Shown here piece by piece: positions 22,946 through 29,388 of a stretch of DNA of 33,158 nucleotides (positions are counted from its first letter, which is position 1; each line of letters starts with the position of its first letter). The notes below the pieces were generated by a model. The model saw only the letters and a program-made list of their open reading frames with translations. It made no database searches and was not told where the DNA came from. The position numbers were made by a program, and so were the translations under genes. The stretch comes from Halobacteriales archaeon QS_4_62_28 (GTDB lineage Archaea > Halobacteriota > Halobacteria > Halobacteriales > Haloarculaceae). The stretch spans positions 1 to 33,158 of the forward strand of contig PXRO01000031.1 of NCBI GenBank assembly GCA_003021685.1, in the 5' to 3' direction.

Positions 22946-24057
22946 ACCCTCACGCCACGCTCGAAGAGGTGCCACTCGCTGCGCCGGCAATCGGTGACAG
23001 GGAAATCCAGCAGGTGGCGGCGGTCATGGAGAGTGGCCAACTCGCGGCCGCCAGCGAGGTCGAGGCCTTCGAGTCTGCGTTTGCCGACTACTGCGACGCC
23101 GAGCACGCCGTCGCAACCAGTAACGGAACGACCGCGCTGCACGCGGCTCTAGCCGCTCTCGGCATCGAGGACGGTGATCGGGTCCTCACGACCCCTCTCT
23201 CGTTCGTCGCGACGGCCAACTCGATCAGGCTTGCCGGTGGCGACCCCGTCTTTGCCGATGTCGATCCGGTGTCGTACAACCTCGATCCCGACGCCGCACG
23301 GGACCGTATTCGCGAACTCGACGGTGATATCGACGCGATCATGCCTGTCCATCTGTACGGGCTCCCGGCGGAGATGGATCGCTATCGCGCGCTCGCCGAC
23401 CAGTACGACGCGGCACTGATAGAGGACGCAGCCCAGGCCCACGGCGCGGCATACCGGGGTACACCCGTCGGTTCAATCGGTGACGTCGGCTGTTTCTCCT
23501 TCTATCCGACGAAGAACATGACGACTGGCGAAGGCGGCATGGTCGTCACCGACCGCGACGACGTGGCCCGAGAATTACGGGCCTTCATCGATCACGGTCG
23601 TGATCCCGATGACGGTTCAGTCTACCGGTCAGTCGGCCACAACTTCCGGATGACGGACGTGGCTGCTGCTATCGGACGCGCCCAGTTACGCCGGCTCCCG
23701 GAGTTCGTCCGAACGCGCCGCGAGAACGCTCGTCGGCTGACAGAGCAAATCGTCACGTCGGCGGTCGAGACACCGACCGAACCTGCCTACGCCAGGCACG
23801 CCTACCACCAGTATACGATCACCACGCCGTATCGTGACGCGCTGGCGTCGGAACTAGATCGGTACGGTATCGGATCCGGGATCTACTACCCCACGCCGAT
23901 CCACGAACAGCCGGCCTACGACGGTATCGAGCGGTCGTTCCCCGTCGCAGAGCGCCTGACCGACCGGGTCCTGTCGCTCCCGATTCATCCGGAACTCACG
24001 GGCGAAACGGTCGACGCAATCGCGAGCGCTATCAATGGGTTCAGCACGGATGAGTGA
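22942..24057 (+). CDS. DegT/DnrJ/EryC1-family sugar aminotransferase (WbpE-like)
   Basis: A 371-residue PLP-dependent aminotransferase that converts a keto nucleotide sugar to its amino form, using glutamate. Motifs: PLAAPAIGDREIQQV at the start, GTTALHAALAALGIEDGD, VFADVDPVSYNLDP, LIEDAAQAHGAAYRG, Schiff-base Lys191 in FSFYPTKNMTTGEGG, and the GHNFRMTDVAAAIGRAQLRR block. It overlaps the acetyltransferase by 4 bases and the Gfo/Idh oxidoreductase by 8 bases, so the three are translationally coupled and likely act on the same molecule: oxidation at C3, transamination, acetylation. Confidence 0.95.
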   Translation: MNPHATLEEVPLAAPAIGDREIQQVAAVMESGQLAAASEVEAFESAFADYCDAEHAVATSNGTTALHAALAALGIEDGDRVLTTPLSFVATANSIRLAGGDPVFADVDPVSYNLDPDAARDRIRELDGDIDAIMPVHLYGLPAEMDRYRALADQYDAALIEDAAQAHGAAYRGTPVGSIGDVGCFSFYPTKNMTTGEGGMVVTDRDDVARELRAFIDHGRDPDDGSVYRSVGHNFRMTDVAAAIGRAQLRRLPEFVRTRRENARRLTEQIVTSAVETPTEPAYARHAYHQYTITTPYRDALASELDRYGIGSGIYYPTPIHEQPAYDGIERSFPVAERLTDRVLSLPIHPELTGETVDAIASAINGFSTDE

Positions 24058-25033
24058 GAACGGAAGCCTCCGAACCGGTGTCGTCGGCGTCGGTAACATG
24101 GGTCGTCACCACGCTCGCGTGTACGCCCAGAACCGCGCCGTCTCACTGGTCGGGGTCGCTGACGCGGACGAATCGATCGCACGCGAGGTCGCTGCCGACT
24201 ACGGAACCGACGCGCTCCCCGTCGACGAACTGCTCGAACGGGCTGATGCGGTCACGATTGCCGTGCCCACGCGGCACCATCACGACCTCACTGCAAAGGC
24301 CCTCGACGCGGGGACCCACGTTCTCGTCGAGAAACCGTTCGTCAAGGACAGTGCTGTCGGGGAGAAACTCGTCGCACAGGCCCGACAGGCCGACCTCGTG
24401 TTGCAGGTCGGCCACATCGAACGGTTCAACCCAGCGATCCAGACCGTCCAGGATATCATCACCGACCACGACGTGATCGGGATCGAGGCCCAGCGACTCG
24501 GCCCACCGGTCGACCGAGACACGACGGACAGTGTCGCCCAGGATCTGATGGTCCACGACCTCGACATCGCGCTGTCGCTGCTGGAAGCCGATGTCGATAC
24601 CCTCTCGGCGGCTGGCACCTGTGCCGGCCAGCACGTCACTGCACAACTCACCTTCGAGGACGGGACCGTCGGTCAGTTCTGTGCCAGTCGCGTCACCCAG
24701 CAGAAGGTGCGTCGGCTGGCTATCACGACCCACGACGCGCGGATAACCGTCGACTACGCGGATCAGGATGTCCAGATCCATCGCCACTCGGTGCCGGCGT
24801 ACGTCGAGAACGACGGCGACGTGCGCTATCGTCACGAGAGTGTCATCGAGCAACCGACCGTCGCCAGCGCCGAGCCGCTCGTTCGGGAACTCGATGCGTT
24901 CATCGAAGCAGTGATTACCGACAGTGAACCCGTCGTCTCGGGTCGGGACGGACTGCGCGCACTCGAACTCGTCTCGGCCATCGAAGACCAGGTGACGGTC
25001 GCGCCGGACGCCGAGCACCCCGACCTGCAGTAA
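24050..25033 (+). CDS. Gfo/Idh/MocA oxidoreductase, nucleotide-sugar 3-dehydrogenase type
   Basis: A 327-residue NAD-dependent oxidoreductase. The N-terminal Rossmann fold carries TGVVGVGNMGRHHARVYAQ, the EKP motif is in THVLVEKPFVK, and the catalytic region is LQVGHIERFNPAIQTV and DLMVHDLDIALSLL. The GHIERFNP segment is characteristic of enzymes that oxidise C3 of UDP-GlcNAc or of its uronate (GnnA/WbpB group), which feeds the aminotransferase. The ATG at 24050 lies inside the end of the aminotransferase gene; an earlier start at 24035 is less likely. It is the last gene of the tight three-gene block. Confidence 0.92.
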   Translation: MSENGSLRTGVVGVGNMGRHHARVYAQNRAVSLVGVADADESIAREVAADYGTDALPVDELLERADAVTIAVPTRHHHDLTAKALDAGTHVLVEKPFVKDSAVGEKLVAQARQADLVLQVGHIERFNPAIQTVQDIITDHDVIGIEAQRLGPPVDRDTTDSVAQDLMVHDLDIALSLLEADVDTLSAAGTCAGQHVTAQLTFEDGTVGQFCASRVTQQKVRRLAITTHDARITVDYADQDVQIHRHSVPAYVENDGDVRYRHESVIEQPTVASAEPLVRELDAFIEAVITDSEPVVSGRDGLRALELVSAIEDQVTVAPDAEHPDLQ

Positions 25034-25178
25034 GAGACCGAATTCGAGCAGCAACACCGTTTTACTTCCCCCCTCCGATCCGTATCCCTGCCTGAACGGT
25101 CAGTACAGGTCCAATAACAATGTTTACATCCTGTGACAGTTCGGCTATGCGAAGTCAGTCAGGACGGAGGGTCAGGTC

Positions 25179-26111
25179 GTGGGATCGGTCGTGATCTCGA
25201 TCGATGCCGAGCTGGGATGGGGATTCCATCGCCGAGACCTGCCACAGGAACGCCTCGAATCCGCACGTGTCGGCTGGAAGCGCCTGGCTGGCCTCTGCTC
25301 GGAGTACGGCATCCCCGCCACCTGGGCCATCGTTGGACATCTCTTCCTGTCGAACTGTGATACCCGTCACGCGGATCATCCGCGGGGTCCGGAGTGGTTT
25401 CGCTGTGAACAAGAGGAGTGGGCTGATCGTCCGAGCCTCCGCTATGGCCCTCACCTCATTGCCGACGTGTTCGACGATCCGGTCGCTCACGAGATCGGCT
25501 GTCACACGTTTTCACACGTCTCTTTCGGGCGACCGGAGACGACGGCCGCGACCGCTCGCAGTGAGATCAAGCGTTGTCTGGCCGCCGTTCCCTGGACGGA
25601 ACTCTCGCTTCGCTCGTTCGTGTTCCCCGATAACGCAGTCGGCCACCGGGATATCCTCGCCGAATACGGGTTCGAGTGCTATCGCGGCCCCGGCCCGGGG
25701 AGTCCGACGCGCTTCGAGAAGGTCACTGCAGCGACCGTCGGAATGCCCCAGCCCAACCTCGTCACACCGTCTATCGACGAATACGGTCTCGTCAACGTCC
25801 CTGCTTCACTCAACCTGTTCTCGTTCGAGGGGAGAGCGAAACGGCTGGTCACCCGGCTGTTCGAGGACCCGATCGTCGAACGCGCCCGTCGCGGTATCGA
25901 CGCTGCCGCGAACGGCGACGGCGTGTTCCACATGTGGCTCCACCCGAGCGACTTCATCGGCCGGCCAGAGATCGCGCGTCTGCGGACGGTCTTCGAATAT
26001 CTCGACAGCCGGCGGCAGGACCTGCGCATCGAAACGATGGGTGCCGTCGCAAAGAGAGTCCGTGACGAGCGGGGACCGTCACCCGCGTCAGAACCACGAT
26101 CTATCGACTGA
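25179..26111 (+). CDS. Polysaccharide deacetylase-like protein
   Basis: A 310-residue protein with the NodB/polysaccharide-deacetylase fold. The N-terminal metal-site strand SIDAELGWGF replaces the classical TFDDG (Asp-Ala-Glu variant), the second motif HTFSHVSFG is the usual H-x-x-x-H zinc ligand pair, and FVFPDNAVGHRDILAEYGFE and HMWLHPSDFIG correspond to the later motifs. It probably removes an acyl group from a glycan or lipid-linked sugar in the cytoplasm (no signal peptide). The start is GTG with GGAGG 8 bases upstream; no ATG is available in frame after the preceding stop. It follows the glycan operon by 145 bp and could be co-transcribed. Confidence 0.82.
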   Translation: MGSVVISIDAELGWGFHRRDLPQERLESARVGWKRLAGLCSEYGIPATWAIVGHLFLSNCDTRHADHPRGPEWFRCEQEEWADRPSLRYGPHLIADVFDDPVAHEIGCHTFSHVSFGRPETTAATARSEIKRCLAAVPWTELSLRSFVFPDNAVGHRDILAEYGFECYRGPGPGSPTRFEKVTAATVGMPQPNLVTPSIDEYGLVNVPASLNLFSFEGRAKRLVTRLFEDPIVERARRGIDAAANGDGVFHMWLHPSDFIGRPEIARLRTVFEYLDSRRQDLRIETMGAVAKRVRDERGPSPASEPRSID

Positions 26112-26119
26112 TAGTGGCA

Positions 26120-26147
26120 CTTCAGATAGGTACGTCCGACAGTATTA
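26120..26147 (-). repeat. 3'-end repeat, long copy 9
   Basis: The minus strand reads TAATACTGTCGGACGTAC then CTATCTGAAG. It is identical to the 16356-16383 copy at 26 of 28 positions, and starts 9 bases after the deacetylase stop in reverse orientation. Confidence 0.75.
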
Positions 26148-26167
26148 GACCGGCACACGATAAGTGC

Positions 26168-26175
26168 GATATAAC
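26168..26175 (+). promoter_or_regulatory. TATA box of the GalE-like epimerase gene
   Basis: GATATAAC lies about 29-36 bp upstream of the ATG at 26204, consistent with a leaderless or near-leaderless transcript. Confidence 0.5.
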
Positions 26176-26203
26176 AAAACGACGACCCGCAGAGTCCACT
26201 GTC

Positions 26204-27154
26204 ATGTCGGAGTTCGGACTCAGCGGCACGGAACTCTTGATTACGGGTGGTGCCGGATTCATTGGCAGCCATCTCGCGCGAGCACTGGCACCGGACAACG
26301 AGGTGACCGTGCTAGACGACCTCTCGACCGGACGACGCGAGCGCGTTCCAGACGCGGCGACATTCGTCGACGGCGACGTTCGTGACCGGCGCAAACTCAA
26401 GCGGGCCACGAGAAACGCGGACGTGATATTCCATCAGGCGGGGTTAGTCGGAGTCGAGCAGTCGCTCCGACAGCCGACCCGTAGCAATCACATCAACACC
26501 GGTGCGACCGTACAGTTGCTCGATTATGCACGCACGTACGATACACGCGTGGTGCTCGCGTCCAGCGCAGCGGTCTATGGCCACCCCGACTCGATCCCTG
26601 TCAGCGAGGACGACTGTCTCGAACCGACATCCCCCTACGGCGTCGACAAACTCGCCGCCGACCACTACGCTCGCGTCTTCGCCGACCGCTACGACCTCCC
26701 GGTCGTCGTCTTGCGCTACTTCAACGTCTATGGCCCACGGAACGGTTCGAACCCCTACAGCGCAGTGGTGGAGACGTTTCTGCGACAGGCGCTCGCTGGC
26801 GAGACGATTACCGTTCACGGGTCGGGCGACCAGACCCGTGATTTCGTCCACGTCGACGATGTCGTCCGGGCGAACGCCCTGGCCGCGACGACTGACGCTG
26901 TCGGTCGGTCGTATAACGTTGCGAGCGGGACGGCTCGCTCGATCCGCGCCCTCGCCGAGTTGGTGAAAGATATCACCGGGACCGACTCACGGATCGTTCA
27001 CACTGAGGAGCGGTCGGGGGATATCGACCGGAGCGAAGCCGACCTCACACGTGCACGCGAACAGCTCGGCTACGAACCGACGACCACACTGGAATCCGGT
27101 CTCCGGTCGCTCATCGAAGACGGTGAGGCTGTGACTCCTTCACACGGAGGATGA
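26204..27154 (+). CDS. NAD-dependent nucleotide-sugar epimerase (GalE/WbpP-like SDR)
   Basis: A 316-residue extended short-chain dehydrogenase. The cofactor motif is LLITGGAGFIGSHLARAL (12-29), Asp in VTVLDDLSTGRRERVPD, catalytic SSAAVYG with Ser and the pair YGVDK (Tyr and Lys), and LRYFNVYGPRN, the usual sugar-binding turn. DLTRARQ/LGYEPTT-type C-terminal motifs are present. Likely a 4-epimerase of UDP-glucose or UDP-GlcNAc, or a dehydratase-related enzyme; the exact substrate is not readable. It has its own promoter and closes the glycan gene set. The region 27155-27393 downstream contains no visible gene. Confidence 0.92.
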   Translation: MSEFGLSGTELLITGGAGFIGSHLARALAPDNEVTVLDDLSTGRRERVPDAATFVDGDVRDRRKLKRATRNADVIFHQAGLVGVEQSLRQPTRSNHINTGATVQLLDYARTYDTRVVLASSAAVYGHPDSIPVSEDDCLEPTSPYGVDKLAADHYARVFADRYDLPVVVLRYFNVYGPRNGSNPYSAVVETFLRQALAGETITVHGSGDQTRDFVHVDDVVRANALAATTDAVGRSYNVASGTARSIRALAELVKDITGTDSRIVHTEERSGDIDRSEADLTRAREQLGYEPTTTLESGLRSLIEDGEAVTPSHGG

Positions 27155-27393
27155 TACGAACAGTTACGGCGTCTCTCGGGGCTGTATCCCCAGTAATATG
27201 AACTTACTCCAGTCACCGGCTGGATTATCACGATTTACGGCTCGCACGCGCGGCTCTCGTGTGGAGTAGAGTGATTGTAACACTCGATAACTGAATCTTA
27301 CTGTCGTTCTCAATTTCTGGTGTGTATCGCGCAATCATCGCGCACGTAGCTGGTACGTAATTCTCTGAACCCCGACGGAACCGTTTTGTCGGT

Positions 27394-27492
27394 ATGGACG
27401 GATTACCATCTGTTGATGGTGACGACACACACCCGATGCCCGCCGGAAGTGGGGATCAGCAACTATCACGGCCGACGGGGGCAAGACAATGA
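27394..27492 (+). CDS. Possible small leader protein (32 aa) coupled to the next gene
   Basis: The ATG-started frame MDGLPSVDGDDTHPMPAGSG and 12 more residues ends at a TGA that overlaps the ATG of the 27489 gene (ATGA). This overlap is the normal sign of coupled genes in this window. The peptide has no recognisable motif and could be an uncharacterised small protein or a chance frame. Confidence 0.35.
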   Translation: MDGLPSVDGDDTHPMPAGSGDQQLSRPTGARQ

Positions 27493-27749
27493 GTGGTGAG
27501 ACGAACAACACTGACAGTGAACGTCCCGAATCCGAAGCGACAACGCTAGACGGCACTGCGTGGGAAGACCGACCGGTCGATCCCGACCTCCACAGTGACT
27601 TGGGCTATACGCTCGTCAACTGGGAAGTCGTTCAGGCGGCCTGCGACGACAAGAAGGTGTTCCTGCCTATCGAGGAGTCAATGCTCAAAGAAGAGGCGTT
27701 TATTGTCGCCGAACCAGACTCCTACTGTGACCTCGGGACGAAGCTCTGA
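27489..27749 (+). CDS. Haloarchaeal hypothetical protein (86 aa)
   Basis: The acidic N-terminal half is disordered-looking (MSGETNNTDSERPESEATTL). It is followed by a more ordered half with DLGYTLVNWEVVQAACDDKK, then VFLPIEESMLKEEAFIVAEP. The composition and GC-rich third positions support a real gene. I do not recognise the family. It is coupled to the 27394 frame and is followed by the convergent HTH gene. Confidence 0.7.
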   Translation: MSGETNNTDSERPESEATTLDGTAWEDRPVDPDLHSDLGYTLVNWEVVQAACDDKKVFLPIEESMLKEEAFIVAEPDSYCDLGTKL

Positions 27750-27869
27750 TCCTTCGATTCGGGAAGTCGCTGGTTCGGACACCCGAGACGCGGTGGCGTG
27801 GGGAGTCGCGACACTGTGACGCTGATGGTGAATATCTGTTCGCTGGTACCGAAAACTAACACATCGGGT

Positions 27870-28421
27870 CTAGATACTCTCTGCCGTCGGGAGACTTTCG
27901 GGCCGCTCTCGAACTTCGAGTGGACCACTCGATAGCTCTGTGACTGCTGTCAAATACTCACGGACTGGCACGTTGACGGGTCCGAACTCACAGGGAACGA
28001 CACCGCTGAGGTCGCCGTCCGCGTACACTCCGAGACAGATTCTAGGGAGTTTGATACAATGGTACTCCCGATCTGTGACAAACGGCTTACAGACGGTCGA
28101 TTCGAACGGGAGCGTCACTCCGTGGGTTCGCTCTCCCCATTGTTCGAATTCCATGACTTTGCTCTGGAGAAAGCGGCCGACTGGGGACTGGGCGCATCGC
28201 TCGTCCGGGTAGATTTGGTCCCCCCACACCTGCACAGTGAATCGGTCGATGCGCCCTATTTCTTCGAGTTCGTCCAGCTGTTCCAGGACGGCTGCCTGTG
28301 TCGACCGTGTCGCTGTCGGCGCACCGAGAGATCGCAGGAACACATCCACTCGAACGTCGTCACTCGCCTCGATACCATCCCTGTGCTCACTCCACCAATT
28401 CCTGTACTGCGTCTCAGTCAT
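27870..28421 (-). CDS. Haloarchaeal HTH-domain protein
   Basis: A 183-residue protein of a haloarchaeal group with an N-terminal region VRVDVFLRSLGAPTATRSTQ, then AAVLEQLDELEEIGRIDRF, which looks like a ferredoxin-like or HTH-related part. A middle block IYPDERCAQSPVGRFLQSKV follows, and a C-terminal block LPRICLGVYADGDLSGVVPC. Relatives are annotated as HTH-domain proteins of unknown function. The ATG at 28421 is favoured over a GTG five codons upstream because TTATTACC (about 28450-28458 on the minus strand) is at promoter distance. Confidence 0.72.
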   Translation of the reverse strand: MTETQYRNWWSEHRDGIEASDDVRVDVFLRSLGAPTATRSTQAAVLEQLDELEEIGRIDRFTVQVWGDQIYPDERCAQSPVGRFLQSKVMEFEQWGERTHGVTLPFESTVCKPFVTDREYHCIKLPRICLGVYADGDLSGVVPCEFGPVNVPVREYLTAVTELSSGPLEVRERPESLPTAESI

Positions 28422-28768
28422 TGCTGCTGTGTTCACTTAACGTGTGGTAATAAGGGGGCCAGACTGTTCAATGACTGTTTACTCCGATCGGAATCCCGCT
28501 ATGAACGATAGGTGAACATTTCTCGCAACTATCGTGATATCACTGAAATTATAAGAACGATCGAGATCCGCGAGAACATTACTGTTAGCCCGTCCGAAAC
28601 GCTTTCTCGACTTTCGCTATTTTCCACTGGATGTCACTGTCGAAACTATGCCCGCGTTCGCTGCTAAGATAGTTCCGAAACGGCACAAACAGCTACCGTA
28701 TTAATTTCTACGTAGAACGTAACAGAACGAGCAACAGTATCTCGTTTCGTTGGACTACCATTATTTTC

Positions 28769-28786
28769 GATATCCGACAGATATCA
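28769..28786 (+). repeat. GATATC-type direct repeat, copy A
   Basis: GATATCCGACAGATATCA matches copy B at 28909-28926 in 16 of 18 positions; each copy is itself two GATATC palindromes separated by 5 bases. Confidence 0.55.
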
Positions 28787-28908
28787 TAACGGATCGTTGT
28801 TAGTTTTGAAAGATTAACCGTTTACCACTCTGCACGTTCCTCTTACTCCCTGTCTCAGGATAGTACGGAACCTCCCTCAATCAAGGCTCTGACGTCTTGT
28901 TAATTACG

Positions 28909-28926
28909 GATATCGTACAGATATCA
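28909..28926 (+). repeat. GATATC-type direct repeat, copy B
   Basis: GATATCGTACAGATATCA lies 140 bp downstream of copy A in the same orientation. The dimeric layout suggests a protein-binding site. Confidence 0.55.
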
Positions 28927-29074
28927 GAAACATCCCGGCAAACGGCATTTCGACGCATCTTGTGACAGCGAACGTTCGTAACATCCAGTGATACAAATAA
29001 CAGACAGTAGACTTATGTGACCTGTCGGTTCCACACTCTCCTATTATTTATATTCCGTTATAGTAATCCACAGC

Positions 29075-29229
29075 TATCACTTCTTTTCCAGGGGCTCGGA
29101 AGTACCGAACAGTGGCAACGTATGACAATATCTGGATTCCAACACGACCCTGTTCGCAGTGCTCTCATGAATCCGCCAGAGCCGGATCGATCTTCGTTGC
29201 CGTGACCGCCCGTCGTCGGTCGGTTTTTT
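29075..29229 (+). ncRNA. Candidate small RNA upstream of the SMC-like gene
   Basis: A TATA-like TTATTTATATT at 29044-29054 would start transcription near 29075-29080. A 5-bp hairpin GACCG ... CGGTC (29204-29221) followed by T6 (29224-29229) would end it. The intervening 150 bases have no good reading frame and higher GC than their surroundings. I recognise no known RNA family. Confidence 0.25.
29204..29229 (+). terminator. Hairpin plus T6
   Basis: The stem GACCG/CGGTC with an 8-base loop is followed by two G and then six T. No protein gene on this strand precedes it within 1.4 kb. Confidence 0.4.
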
Positions 29230-29286
29230 GGGCCTGGGCCGGTCAGTTCCGTAACGGTGGTACGACCGTTATACAATCTGAGCCAG

Positions 29287-29301
29287 ATATTTTCAAAATA
29301 T
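29287..29301. promoter_or_regulatory. Palindromic AT-rich site upstream of the SMC-like gene
   Basis: ATATTTT-C-AAAATAT is a perfect 15-base palindrome about 90 bp before the start codon, next to TTATATATG. It could be an operator overlapping the promoter. Confidence 0.45.
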
Positions 29302-29388
29302 TATATATGTTCGGTGGTGGTGACTTATACAGAGAACAGACGATCCGTACCAGAATTTACAAATAGGGGGACTGTCCTTGTGTTGAAC

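Larger units (their letters stand above)
28437..29388. other. 0.95-kb AT-rich gene-free region upstream of the SMC-like gene
   Basis: No convincing protein gene on either strand. AT content is well above the window average. It contains a pair of direct repeats (28769-28786 and 28909-28926), a candidate small transcript ending in a T-run (29229), and a 15-base palindrome (29287-29301). Confidence 0.6.

Noticed and set aside
24143-25057. 304-codon minus-strand frame opposite the Gfo/Idh gene
   Set aside because: Shadow of a strongly supported gene; no recognisable domain.
28610-28640. Possible replication-origin box (TTTTCCACTGGA)
   Set aside because: Only a single weak match without a second box, and no orc1/cdc6 gene nearby, so an origin cannot be supported.
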